This document shows, piece by piece, positions 18,127 to 27,199 of a stretch of DNA of 64,000 nucleotides. Numbering within the stretch: the first letter of the stretch is position 1; every line of letters begins with the position of its first letter. The stretch covers positions 496,001-560,000 of the forward strand of contig NZ_WJIE01000002.1 in NCBI RefSeq assembly GCF_009649845.1, read 5' to 3'. A program made the translations under genes and the position numbers. The notes below the pieces were generated by a model. It had not been told where the DNA came from. It was given only the letters and a program-made list of their open reading frames with translations, and did no database searches. Source of the stretch: Polyangium spumosum (lineage in GTDB: Bacteria > Myxococcota_A > Polyangia > Polyangiales > Polyangiaceae).

Positions 18127-21100
18127 TCAGGATACCGCGCGGAGGCGCGTGACCTTCCACCGCTTGCCACGTTCCATGGCGACGACGACGCCGAGTGCGG
18201 CGAGGCCATCGAGCAGATCGGCCACGTCGGCCTTCTTCGCGCCCTTGAAGCCGGCGGCGACGTCGTCCGCGGTGAAGGCGCCGCGGAGCGCGCCGACGCG
18301 ATCCCGGACCGCGGCGATCTGCTCGGGCAGCTTCTTCGGCCAGGGTTTTACCTTCGGGCTTGCGGCGGCCGGGGTCTCCTCCTCGTCGGTCGCCTCCTCA
18401 ACGGTGGCGATCGTGGTCTGCGTGGCGGCCTTCGTGCCGCTCGGGTTCTGGAACGCGGGGCGGAGCCAGCGGACGAGCCCGCGAGTTTCCTCGGCGGCGC
18501 GCTCGGCGTTCAGGGCGACGAGTTTTTCGAGGATCTGCTCGTCGGTGAGGTCCGAGGGCCAGCCGTAGGCTTCGAAGACGGCGGCGTCGAGGTCGTCGTG
18601 GAGCTGCTTCAGGACGGAGACGAGGCCCTTGTCGTGAATGGCTCGCTCCTTGTCGGTGAGAGCTTCGCCGCTGCGGAGCTTCTCGAGGACGTTGTACATG
18701 TCGGTCAGCGCTAATGCGGGGTGCGCCGCTTGCTGTTGCTTCCGATGCGCATCCAACGACTCGCCCAAATCCTTTATGCAGCGCATCGTCTTATCTGTAG
18801 GCGTAGGAAACGGAAACTTTCTAAAGCAGCGCGTGTTGTAAACGGGCGTATTCCCCACCCCCTGCCTACCGCCAAGCCGATTGGCGAATATAGCATGAGG
18901 CCGAGACGAAAGAACACCGAGAACGAATGCATCCGCGGTCGCGATTACGCGGAGCTTCTGATCCGGCAGGACGTCGCTATCAAGGAACACAAACACCCTG
19001 ACCGGCGAGTTTTCAACCGTTACAATGTAACGCTTGAGTCCCTTGATCGCTTCACGGAGCTGCGGGCGGTTAGCTTCGAACAGCCACCACTCGTCGCGAA
19101 GCCTTTGATTCCTTTCTAGTAGGCGCCCCGGTCTAACGTGGGTATATACGTGCTGATATGCTGCCGGTAGCGTGGTGCGAAGGGATGCCTCGGACAACCC
19201 GAACAGATCCAACACGTGCACGCCCCGGGGAACCTGTCCGATATCCTGACCATTACGGTATTGGGGAGCGTAGCGCGCGCGCACTTTGGCATCCGGAAGG
19301 AGCTTGCGTGCAAGGTCGGACGAGATGACGAGCCCCTTTGCATAGGGCTTCATGCCCGCGCTGTCGAGTTGCTCGGTGGCACGCAGATCCCGAAGTTCCG
19401 AAACGTCAATCTGCGGCGAGAGGTCAGCAGAGATTGCTGACACATCCACGACACGAAGGTCCGACTCTGCTACGACGGCGCCTCGATCCTGGCCTCGTGC
19501 CACCCGATCATGCATGGGCGTCAACAATAGCCGAGGCGACGCAGGATCGTCCTTATGGGACACGACTGTCATCGATATGCGCACCTTGGCATTGGCGGGA
19601 TCATCTGGCCAGGGATGGTCCGGTATGGCGAACACCAGCTTGCAATTGGAGGCAAGCACCTGGCGAACAGCGCGTTGGTTCTGGACCATGCGAATGCTGT
19701 TGGTCGTAATCAAACCTGACCGGCGTACCGCTCGTGTGCCTACCGAACTAGCCGCACGCCACCAGAAATACATGACATAATCGACAGCGTCTCGGATCTC
19801 AGGGTACGCCGTGCGGAGCGCCTCCACATAGCCATCCCCGAAGAAACTACGCATGTTCCTGTTGGCAACAAACGGCGGATTGCCTGCAATAAAATCGGCC
19901 TCGGGCCAGTGCGCCTTCCGCGGGTTCACGTACCGATACTCCGGCACCGTCGCCTTCTCATCCGGCACGTCCTCCCCCGTGACGGGGTGCTTCTTCATCG
20001 TCTCCCCGTCCCACCGCGTCACGGGCTTGCCCTTCGTGTCCCGCACGAGCTCCACGTCATCCCACGCGAGCACCGCGTCCCGGCACTCGATGTTCCGAAA
20101 GTCTCGAAGCACCGGCTCCGGCGGCGGCGTCAGCTTCCCGTACGTCCGGAAGTGCCATTGCAGGTAACCGATCCAGAGCACCAGCTCCGCGATCTCCTTC
20201 GCCCACGGCTTCACCTCGATCCCCAGGAACTGCCCGGGGCTCACGCGGATCCCCTCCGCATGCAGGAGCTCCTGCCGCTCCCCGAGGTCGTTGAGCAGCG
20301 CAAGAACCTCGCTCTCCAGCCGCTTGAAGAGATCGAGAGTCACGTAAAGGAAGTTCCCCGACCCGCACGCCGGATCGAGGACACGTGTCTCGCAGAGCTT
20401 CGTGTGATAAGCCCTTGCCGCCGCGCGAGCCTCCTTCTCCTTGCCGCTCTGATAAAGCTTGCGCGCCGCCGTCCGCACGTTCTCCCACTCCTCGCGCAGC
20501 GGCTCCTCGATCGTCGGACGGATCAACCGCTCGACGTAGGCGCGGGGCGTGTAATGCGCCCCGAGCTTGTGCCGCTCCTTCGGGTTCAAGGCGCGTTCGA
20601 GCAGCGTCCCGAAGATGGCCGGGTCCACTTCGGACCAGTCTCGCCGCGCGGCCATGAGCAAGAGCGCGAGCGACTCCTTGGAGAGCGACAGGCCCGTCGG
20701 CTGCTTGAAGAGCCCGCCATTGAATCGGAGGAGCTTTCCAACGAATCCGAACGGCGTGCCATCGTTCATCGCCTGCCACAGCCCCTCGATCGTCGCGGGA
20801 AAGGACCGCGGGTTCAAGAGCCAGTAATGCTCCAGGCCCGTCGTGAAGGGCCGCGACGGCAGGAGCTCGACCCACTCGGCGAACATCGTGAAGATGCAGC
20901 GCATGAGGAACTTGGCCACGGCCTCGGGCGGGTTCTTCTCCTCCAGTGTCCGCGCGAGCTCCGCGAGATCCTCGGCGACCTCGCGCGTCACCACTGCGGC
21001 CCGCCGTGAGGGATCGAGCGAAAGCGGATCCGTGAAGACCGCGCGCAGGGTGTCCACGTGCTTCGCCAGATCGCGGAGGTAGATCCTCCGGTTCTGCGCG

Positions 21101-21561
21101 TTCGGGAACGCCAGCCACCGGCGCGAGCCGTCGAAGTCGGCGTAAAGCTCGAACACGTAGCCGATGTCGCAGACGACCAGGAACGGCGGCGGCACGTCGA
21201 GCGCTCTCACGTATCCGATCGCCTGCCCGTACGCGTCGTCCATCGCGAGATCCCAGGACGCCGTCCCCCGCTGCGCCTTGCCGCTCTTCGCCTTCGTCCC
21301 CGCCGCGACCGCCTGCTTCGCCTCCAGCAGGAAGCAACCGTGCTTGTACAGGTCCGCGCGCTTCGTCGTGACCTTGCCGCCCTCGTGCGTCATCGGGATC
21401 GGCTTCTCGAACACGTACCGATCGCGAGCCGGGTCCCCCGTGGCCGGCTCGGGTCGGGGCACGCCCAGCACGTCGCAGAGCTCCGCGAGGAAGAGGTCCT
21501 TGTTGGCGCGCTCGGAGGCGCCGGAGGCGCTCCACTTGTCGACGAAGGCGGCTACGTCCAT
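18127..21561 (-). CDS. Single-chain restriction-modification enzyme of the MmeI (type IIL/IIG) kind
   Basis: 1144 residues. The N-terminal nuclease motif D70-x9-E80-x-K82 ([14 protein letters not shown]) matches the PD-ExK spacing described for MmeI. A helical linker follows, then an N6-adenine methyltransferase core with motif [12 protein letters not shown] near 395 and motif IV NPPF near 561. The target-recognition region lies roughly at 570-957. The C-terminal 190 residues are helical and Ala/Lys-rich. One chain would both methylate and cut beside its site, so no separate restriction gene is needed. DNA coding the specificity region (about 18700-19860) is distinctly less GC-rich than either flank, suggesting an imported segment. 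It faces the STK gene convergently. Confidence 0.87.
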   Translation of the reverse strand: MDVAAFVDKWSASGASERANKDLFLAELCDVLGVPRPEPATGDPARDRYVFEKPIPMTHEGGKVTTKRADLYKHGCFLLEAKQAVAAGTKAKSGKAQRGTASWDLAMDDAYGQAIGYVRALDVPPPFLVVCDIGYVFELYADFDGSRRWLAFPNAQNRRIYLRDLAKHVDTLRAVFTDPLSLDPSRRAAVVTREVAEDLAELARTLEEKNPPEAVAKFLMRCIFTMFAEWVELLPSRPFTTGLEHYWLLNPRSFPATIEGLWQAMNDGTPFGFVGKLLRFNGGLFKQPTGLSLSKESLALLLMAARRDWSEVDPAIFGTLLERALNPKERHKLGAHYTPRAYVERLIRPTIEEPLREEWENVRTAARKLYQSGKEKEARAAARAYHTKLCETRVLDPACGSGNFLYVTLDLFKRLESEVLALLNDLGERQELLHAEGIRVSPGQFLGIEVKPWAKEIAELVLWIGYLQWHFRTYGKLTPPPEPVLRDFRNIECRDAVLAWDDVELVRDTKGKPVTRWDGETMKKHPVTGEDVPDEKATVPEYRYVNPRKAHWPEADFIAGNPPFVANRNMRSFFGDGYVEALRTAYPEIRDAVDYVMYFWWRAASSVGTRAVRRSGLITTNSIRMVQNQRAVRQVLASNCKLVFAIPDHPWPDDPANAKVRISMTVVSHKDDPASPRLLLTPMHDRVARGQDRGAVVAESDLRVVDVSAISADLSPQIDVSELRDLRATEQLDSAGMKPYAKGLVISSDLARKLLPDAKVRARYAPQYRNGQDIGQVPRGVHVLDLFGLSEASLRTTLPAAYQHVYTHVRPGRLLERNQRLRDEWWLFEANRPQLREAIKGLKRYIVTVENSPVRVFVFLDSDVLPDQKLRVIATADAFVLGVLSSRPHAIFANRLGGRQGVGNTPVYNTRCFRKFPFPTPTDKTMRCIKDLGESLDAHRKQQQAAHPALALTDMYNVLEKLRSGEALTDKERAIHDKGLVSVLKQLHDDLDAAVFEAYGWPSDLTDEQILEKLVALNAERAAEETRGLVRWLRPAFQNPSGTKAATQTTIATVEEATDEEETPAAASPKVKPWPKKLPEQIAAVRDRVGALRGAFTADDVAAGFKGAKKADVADLLDGLAALGVVVAMERGKRWKVTRLRAVS

Positions 21562-21664
21562 GGCGGGGGCGCGAGGCTAGCCCACGGACACGCCCGACGG
21601 GAAGGCAGATGGCGCAGGCAAAACGCGCACGCGTGTTTCCTCGACGACAGCACGAGCTCGGGCT

Positions 21665-22546
21665 TCAGTCCTCGACGACGCGGATGGGGAGCCAGTCGAA
21701 TCCGGTGACGCCTGCGTCCAGGAAGATACAGCGGACCTTGGGGGTCACGAGGAACCTGGGATATGCGAAGAGGGCATCACCCACGTCCCCTTCGTAGTGC
21801 GTGTCGCCGAACCATTCCCAGGTCACGTTAACATCGCGGATCTCTGTGAAATCCGCCGCGCGGTAGACGAGGCGGGTGGGGATCTCCGAGGGCGTATCGA
21901 ATCCGCTCCTTCTGCAAGAGCAGAGGTCGTCGGGCACGATCCCGGTCGAACGTGGGGACATCGGCGGCATCGTGTGCGTGGCGCAGAGCTGACGCCACGG
22001 AAGCTGAATGTGGCCCCTCTTCTCGAACGCCGCGAATACGCCCCGGAACGACAGCCCCGTCGCGCCGCTCGCCGCGAGCACGGCAGCCAGCTTCTCGTCG
22101 ACGAGTACGTCGTCGTAGGGGGTCGTGGCCGCGCGCCGGCCTTCGAGTTTGTGGAGGTCTTCGCCGTCGATGATCATCGCGGACGTCTGCCGAGCCCCGG
22201 CGCCGCAGCGTTCGCAGGCTTCGGACATGTCGTAGGTCGTGCCCACGCGAGGGCCGCCGAAGACCCTGGCGTTGACGTCGTACGACATGATGAGCAGTGG
22301 CGCCGCTTCGAGCTCGTCGTCGGTAAAACGGTCGTGTCGCCCTTCCAGCCAGGAAATGCCGCGCTCGGTGAGTAGCTGCACGAGGCGCGGCAAGCGTTCG
22401 TCCCGTTCGTCGAGCGTGACGATTGTGAAGATCGCATCTTCTCGGACTTGTACGACATCGGGACCGCACCCCACGGAGCCAAGCAGCGCACGTGGCCCTC
22501 CTGGCATGCGATCGCTTCTGACCAGGATTCGAACCTCTGTCCTCAT
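21665..22546 (-). CDS. Probable immunity protein, SitI6/double-CXXCG-like
   Basis: 293 residues. CERCG lies near residue 113 and a degenerate second pair, CSCRRSGF, near 209, followed by a pattern (RLVYRAADFTEIRDV, then VTPKVRCIFLDAGVTGFDW) like the C-terminal half of myxobacterial double-CXXCG proteins. Some members of that family are immunity proteins for Sit toxins. No signal peptide is seen, as expected for a cytoplasmic immunity factor. The ATG at 22546 has a good site (GAGGAG) 5 bp upstream. It follows the toxin gene by 20 bp on the same strand, the usual toxin-immunity order. The family match is by eye and diverged; the genomic position is the stronger argument. Confidence 0.6.
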   Translation of the reverse strand: MRTEVRILVRSDRMPGGPRALLGSVGCGPDVVQVREDAIFTIVTLDERDERLPRLVQLLTERGISWLEGRHDRFTDDELEAAPLLIMSYDVNARVFGGPRVGTTYDMSEACERCGAGARQTSAMIIDGEDLHKLEGRRAATTPYDDVLVDEKLAAVLAASGATGLSFRGVFAAFEKRGHIQLPWRQLCATHTMPPMSPRSTGIVPDDLCSCRRSGFDTPSEIPTRLVYRAADFTEIRDVNVTWEWFGDTHYEGDVGDALFAYPRFLVTPKVRCIFLDAGVTGFDWLPIRVVED

Positions 22547-22566
22547 CTAGCTCCTCGATTGCTCGG

Positions 22567-24000
22567 CTACTTCCCGAAGTACGGCTTGATCGCTGACAGC
22601 CAGTGCGGATGATCTACGTACACTTCCTCGTACATCTTCCACAGCGTACGTGGACGCAATACGTTTCCCTCCTCGATCATGCGCTTCCTGGCCTCGTCGA
22701 GCGCCTTCGTGATCTTCTTGTGATGGGCCTCCGTCAAGATCACCGACGGTATATTGTCAAGTTCTTTCGTGATCCCCAGGTCTCGCCCCATCGCCTTTTC
22801 CAGGATGTGATGCGCCTGGAAGTCCCCCTCCAGGCCCCGCGTGAACTCGCGCATCGTCTTGTACGGCCCGATCGCGCCGTTCTGCTCCAGGGCCTCCGCG
22901 ATCGCCCTCCCATACTGCTGGGCCAGGAGCTCCGCCGTCTCCTTTGACACCTTCTCGGCCCCCTCGATGATGAGCGGCGCCTTCTTCGCGCAAGCCTCCT
23001 CCAGCTTCTTCGCGAACGTCTCCGCCTGCCCGACGAGCACCCCCGAGGCGACCTGCGCGATCGCCGCCGCGGCCTGGACGATGGCGCTATCGACGCCGTC
23101 CTCGCTGCTCCCGCCGATGATGCCGAACCGCTTGCCGTCCTTGCGCGCGAGGTCGTGATTGAACTCGCCGTTCAGCATCGCGGACGCGATCGAGAGCTCG
23201 CGGACCATCCGTTCGAGCGGCGTCAGGGGCTTCGCCTTGCCTGTCCCGTCGCCCGCAGCTTCGCCTTTGCAGCCCTCCTTCGTCTGCTTGCAGGAGACCA
23301 CGCTCACGAGCGGTCGCCCCTGCCGATGCTGGATCTCCGGCAATGCGCCGCCTCGGTCCACCAGCGTGCATGGCTCATCCACGCATCTCGGCGGACGCAC
23401 CTCGTCGCGCGGGGGCAAGGCGCCTTCCTTGCTCAAAATGCCCGTCGACGACGGCAGCGCCGGCTCCTTCGACAACACGCCGTGCACGTTGTTCTTCGGC
23501 CTCCTCGGCTTCTCCGGCCGGCTCTCGCTCCGGATACGGTGCTGCTCGACGCGCTCCTCGACGCTCTCCTCATGCTTGCCGCCGCCATCGTCTCCGTCCT
23601 CCGCCTCTTCCTTTGGCGCAGGCCGCTTCGCGGAAGCAGGCTTCGGCGGCGGAGGCGGCTTCGGATCCGGCGGCACGGGCTCGCAGGGGTGGTTACCGTA
23701 TTCGGTCGGGATCAGGTAATGCGTCTTCGACCCCACCCGCGGATTGAAGACGAAAATCGGATGGTGCGCGCTGCTCTCCGCAATCAGCGTGATCCAAGGC
23801 TCCTCGGTGACCGGCTTGCCCGCATGGTCGTACGTCCACCGAACGATCCCCGGCCCATGCGGACGCATACACGCCGCGACGACCCAGGGCGTCTTCTTCG
23901 GCGGCGCGTCCGCGCGCGCGGGCGCCGTGAGCCCCCCCACGACGAGCAGCAGGAGACACACCCACGCAACGCCCCTCACCAACCTCGCTCCCCTCCACAT
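22567..24000 (-). CDS. Secreted toxin-like protein with C-terminal AHH-type nuclease motif
   Basis: 477 residues. MWRGARLVRGVAWVCLLLLV starts a Sec signal peptide cleaved near ARA-DA, with no lipobox. The middle (about 100-240) is Pro/Lys/Glu-rich and low complexity. The C-terminal 250 residues are helical and include QAHHILEKAMGRDLG (AHH at about 395-397) and a second EAHHKK, as expected for AHH nucleases of the HNH/EndoVII superfamily found in polymorphic toxins. The start at 24000 is fixed by the signal peptide; the frame above it is only translation of the 43-bp repeats. The immunity-like gene follows in 20 bp. SitA-type toxins are usually lipoproteins, so delivery here may differ. Confidence 0.72.
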   Translation of the reverse strand: MWRGARLVRGVAWVCLLLLVVGGLTAPARADAPPKKTPWVVAACMRPHGPGIVRWTYDHAGKPVTEEPWITLIAESSAHHPIFVFNPRVGSKTHYLIPTEYGNHPCEPVPPDPKPPPPPKPASAKRPAPKEEAEDGDDGGGKHEESVEERVEQHRIRSESRPEKPRRPKNNVHGVLSKEPALPSSTGILSKEGALPPRDEVRPPRCVDEPCTLVDRGGALPEIQHRQGRPLVSVVSCKQTKEGCKGEAAGDGTGKAKPLTPLERMVRELSIASAMLNGEFNHDLARKDGKRFGIIGGSSEDGVDSAIVQAAAAIAQVASGVLVGQAETFAKKLEEACAKKAPLIIEGAEKVSKETAELLAQQYGRAIAEALEQNGAIGPYKTMREFTRGLEGDFQAHHILEKAMGRDLGITKELDNIPSVILTEAHHKKITKALDEARKRMIEEGNVLRPRTLWKMYEEVYVDHPHWLSAIKPYFGK

Positions 24001-24076
24001 GCGTCCATGCGAAAGGGCCGCGGAAACGTTGTCAAGCTCGCTCGCGGGGACGCGAGAAGCCTCCTGGCTCCTGCGA

Positions 24077-24363
24077 GACCTGCCTCGAACCGACGCAAGA
24101 CACGCCCCACACTCTGCAGGACCTGCCTCGAACGCACGCAAGACACGCCCCACACTCCGCAGGACCTGTCTCGAACGGACGCAAGACACGCCCCACACTT
24201 TGCAGGACCTGTCTCGAACGCACGCAAGACACGCCCCACACTCCGCAGGACCTGCCTCGAACCGGTTCAAGACACGCCCCACACTCCGCGGGACCTGCCT
24301 CGAACCGGTTCAAGACACTCCCCACACTCCGCGGGACCTGCCTCGCACGGACGCAAGGCACGC
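24077..24363. repeat. 43-bp tandem repeat array (6 full units plus a partial)
   Basis: Units begin at 24077, 24120, 24163, 24206, 24249, 24292 and 24335 (partial), each starting GACCTGCCTCGAAC or a one-base variant, with no spacers. Units 5 and 6 carry the perfect palindrome GAACCGGTTC; the others have a GCACGC or GACGC variant there. The length is not a multiple of three, so it is not a coding repeat. The array fills the gap between the ung stop and the toxin start, on the upstream side of the toxin gene. Confidence 0.93.
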
Positions 24364-24370
24364 GCCGCTC

Positions 24371-25099
24371 TTACCCTCGCGCCCCCGCCGTCCCGGCGAG
24401 CGCCGCCGCCGCGCCGAGCGCCTCTCTCGGCGGCAACCTCCAGTCGATCTCCGCCTTCCCGATCGAACGTAATGCCGCGTTGATGGCGGAGAATGGCCTC
24501 GTCCCCGCGAAACTCCGCACGGAGAGCGGCGAGGGGTGGCCGGTCTTCACGATCGGGTGCCTCGACGTGTCCACGAGGCGCGCCTTTTTCTGCGCGTGTG
24601 CACCGAAGAGCGCGAAGACGAGTGGCTCCTCGCGCGCCGACAGGGCCGCGATCACGCCGTCCGTGAACGTCTCCCACCCCTTGCCGCGGTGAGATCCCGC
24701 CTCGCCCGCGCGCACCGTGAGGATGGTGTTCAGGAGGAAGACGCCCTGCGCGGCCCAGGGCTCCAGGCAGCCGTGGTCGGGCACTTCGAAGCCGGGGATG
24801 TCGGCGCGTAACTCGCGGAACATGTTGGCGAGCGAGGGCGGCACACGGCGGCCGTGACAAACGGAAAAGCAGAGCCCGTGCGCCTGACCCTCCCCGATAT
24901 ACGGGTCCTGGCCGAGCAGGACCACGCGGACCTCCGCGAATGGGGTCTTCTTGAATGCATTCCACACGTCGCGCTCGGGAGGATACACCACGTGGGTTCT
25001 CCGCTCCTCGTCGACGAACGCGCAGAGCTCGGCGAAAGAGGGGCGCGAGAGCTCAGCCGAGAGGACGTTTTTCCAGGAACGAGGCAAATCGACCTTCAT
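24371..25099 (-). CDS. ung: Uracil-DNA glycosylase, family 1
   Basis: 242 residues. Motif A GQDPYIGEGQAHGLCFSV contains the water-activating Asp (about 65) and the stacking Tyr. The C-terminal motif HPSPLSVRSFAG carries the catalytic His and the minor-groove loop. The residue after DPY is Ile, where most bacterial Ung proteins have His. It removes uracil from DNA as the first step of base-excision repair. The ATG at 25099 gives the usual short N-terminus (KVDLPRSWKNVL); an ATG at 25117 is possible, and neither has a clear ribosome site. A small membrane protein gene lies just upstream on the same strand. Confidence 0.93.
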   Translation of the reverse strand: MKVDLPRSWKNVLSAELSRPSFAELCAFVDEERRTHVVYPPERDVWNAFKKTPFAEVRVVLLGQDPYIGEGQAHGLCFSVCHGRRVPPSLANMFRELRADIPGFEVPDHGCLEPWAAQGVFLLNTILTVRAGEAGSHRGKGWETFTDGVIAALSAREEPLVFALFGAHAQKKARLVDTSRHPIVKTGHPSPLSVRSFAGTRPFSAINAALRSIGKAEIDWRLPPREALGAAAALAGTAGARG

Positions 25100-25166
25100 G
25101 GCGTGGACACGGGCCATCGTAGGGCGTCGGGACGGGTTTGGCCAGGTCGAACCGCCACGCCGCCGC

Positions 25167-25457
25167 TCACGGCCGCCCTCGGAGGCTCGTCTGCGTGAGG
25201 ATCCACAGGACGCCGAACAGGAGCGGCCACGCCGCGGCGCCAGCGCCCACGGCCGCGCCGAGCGGGAGCCAGATCCCCGCGAGCCCCGCGGTGAGCCCGC
25301 CCGAGAACGAGCCGAAGAGCAGGTACGGGAGGATTGACACGCCGGATTTCACGCCGCGCCGGTGCTGGTGATGCGCGACGACGATCGCGAGCACGAATCC
25401 CTCGAGCGCGCCCGCGAGGGCGCCGAGGAGCGCGGCGAGGAGGGGGGCGTGTTCCAT
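25167..25457 (-). CDS. Small integral membrane protein of unknown function
   Basis: 96 residues with three hydrophobic helices (about 5-30, 45-65 and 70-90) rich in Gly, Ala and Leu, separated by the basic loop HHQHRRGVKS. No family is recognised. It starts at ATG 25457, divergent from the PilT-like gene with 95 bp between them, and precedes ung by 67 bp on the same strand. Codon usage fits a real gene. Confidence 0.6.
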   Translation of the reverse strand: MEHAPLLAALLGALAGALEGFVLAIVVAHHQHRRGVKSGVSILPYLLFGSFSGGLTAGLAGIWLPLGAAVGAGAAAWPLLFGVLWILTQTSLRGRP

Positions 25458-25552
25458 GGCGATCCGCGGCGATCGTATCGCGAACGGCGCCGTCCTTGCC
25501 GAAACATCGAGCCCTCCGATACGATGGCCGTCTCCCGCGATCCGAAAGCGCG

Positions 25553-27199
25553 ATGCCCCAGCTCAAAGCCCTGCTCGAGAACCTCCTCCGGCCCGACGTC
25601 ACCGAGGTCGCCCTCGCCACCGGCCGGAACCCCTGCGCCAAGGTAGGCGGCGTCTACGAGATCATCGACCGCTCGATCCTGTCGACGGAAGACATCCTGC
25701 AGATGCTCGTCACGGCCGGAGGCAGCCGCCACGTCGAGGGCCTCGGCCCGAAGCCCGTGCAGTGGGGCTGCCGCGTGGACGGCATCGGCGCGATCGCCAT
25801 CGCCGCCGTGCGGAACACGAACGCCGTGCAGGCCCGGCTCACGCGCCTCGCCCAGGATCCACGCAAAGAAGCCCAGCCCCCGGCCCCCGCACCTCCGCCG
25901 GCCCAGGCCTCGCTCCCCGCGGCATCCATGATCGCCCCGGCCCCCATGATCCACGCGGCTTCGCCCTCGTTCGAGCTCGATCTCGACGACCGCCGCACGC
26001 CCGCGCCCCCACAAGCCCCGCCGGCCGCGCCGAAGGAGGCCACGCGCCCGCGCAATTTCGCGATCACCCTCGACGATCCGGCCGATCCCACGTTGCTCGC
26101 GGCCGCCGCGTCCGCCGCCCATTTCGCCACGGGCGCGCTCGACGACATCCTGCTCACGGCGCGCTCGGAAGGAGCGAGTGATCTGCACCTCGTCGCGGGC
26201 CGCCCGCCGCTCTTTCGTATCGGCGGCAAGCTCGTCCCGCGTGGCCCGGTCGTCGAGCCGCAGGCCCTCGAGCGTATGCTCACGCCGCGGCTCCCCGAGC
26301 GCCTGCGGGACCAGCTCGCGCTCGACGGCTCCTGCGACTTCGCGCTCGACGACCGCCGCATCGGCCGCTCGCGCGTCAACGTCACGCGCCAGCGCACCGG
26401 CCTGAAGGCCTCGTTCCGCCTCGTCTCCCGCGAGATCCCGACCCTCGCCGAGCTCGGCCTGCCCGACGCCATCGCGCTCGCGACGCGCCACCACCAGGGC
26501 CTCATCGTGCTCACCGGCCCCACGGGGCACGGCAAGACCACCACGCTCGCCGCCCTCGTCGACATCATCAACAGCGAGACCTCGCACCACATCATCACGG
26601 TCGAGGACCCCATCGAGTACGTCCACCCGCGCAAGAAGGCGATGATGAGCCAGCGGGAGGTCGGTTCACACACGAGGACCTTTCCATCGGCGCTCAAGGC
26701 GTCTTTGCGCGAGGATCCGGACGTCATCGTGGTGGGCGAGCTGCGCGACACCGAGACCGTGCGCATGGCGCTCTCCGCGAGCGAGACCGGGCACCTCGTG
26801 CTCGGCACGATGAACACGCCGAGCGCGGCGAAGACCATCGACCGGCTCATCGACCTCTTCCCGCCCGGCGATCAGCAGCAGGTGCGCGTCACGCTCGCCG
26901 GTGGCCTGCGGCTCGTCGTGAGCCAGCGGCTCTTGCCGCGGAAAGACGGCCCCGGCATGATCGCCGCCGTCGAGATGCTCCCCGGATCCGTGCCGCTCTG
27001 GAACCTCATCCGCGAGAGCAAGACCTGGCAGATCCCGAGCCTGCAGCAACGCGGCAAGGGCTTCGGCATCGTGCGGCTCGACGACTCGCTCGCCGAGCTC
27101 GTCCGCGCGGGGCGCGCCTCGCTCGAAGACGCGCTGCTCGTCGCCGAGGCGCCGGACAAGCTCGAAGAGGCGCTCGTCGGCAAGAAGGGAGGCGCGTGA
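25553..27199 (+). CDS. PilT-like type IV pilus ATPase with extra N-terminal region
   Basis: 548 residues. Residues 1-60 form a small domain like the start of GspE/PilT N-domains, then a Pro/Ala-rich linker (about 95-165), then a PilT core. SDLHLVAGRPPLFRIGGKL is the N2 motif, the Walker A is GPTGHGKTTT (His for the usual Ser), and Walker B is DVIVVGELRD. The His box reads GTMNTPSA, lacking the usual His. Such ATPases retract type IV pili or power related machines; the altered motifs may mean low or regulatory activity. The ATG at 25553 begins the homologous sequence. Its stop overlaps the next start (TGATG), so it is coupled to the second PilT gene. Confidence 0.87.
   Translation: MPQLKALLENLLRPDVTEVALATGRNPCAKVGGVYEIIDRSILSTEDILQMLVTAGGSRHVEGLGPKPVQWGCRVDGIGAIAIAAVRNTNAVQARLTRLAQDPRKEAQPPAPAPPPAQASLPAASMIAPAPMIHAASPSFELDLDDRRTPAPPQAPPAAPKEATRPRNFAITLDDPADPTLLAAAASAAHFATGALDDILLTARSEGASDLHLVAGRPPLFRIGGKLVPRGPVVEPQALERMLTPRLPERLRDQLALDGSCDFALDDRRIGRSRVNVTRQRTGLKASFRLVSREIPTLAELGLPDAIALATRHHQGLIVLTGPTGHGKTTTLAALVDIINSETSHHIITVEDPIEYVHPRKKAMMSQREVGSHTRTFPSALKASLREDPDVIVVGELRDTETVRMALSASETGHLVLGTMNTPSAAKTIDRLIDLFPPGDQQQVRVTLAGGLRLVVSQRLLPRKDGPGMIAAVEMLPGSVPLWNLIRESKTWQIPSLQQRGKGFGIVRLDDSLAELVRAGRASLEDALLVAEAPDKLEEALVGKKGGA

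Noticed and set aside
18127-21561. A BREX PglX or DISARM methylase
   Set aside because: The N-terminal D70-x9-E80-x-K82 nuclease motif and lack of BREX or DISARM partner genes point to a stand-alone MmeI-like enzyme.
24032-24361. Open frames in the 43-bp repeat array
   Set aside because: The repeat is not a multiple of three; its reading simply cycles through frames and gives a Cys/Arg/Gly-rich artefact.
24077-24363. Possible CRISPR array
   Set aside because: Units are directly adjacent with no spacers and there are no cas genes nearby.
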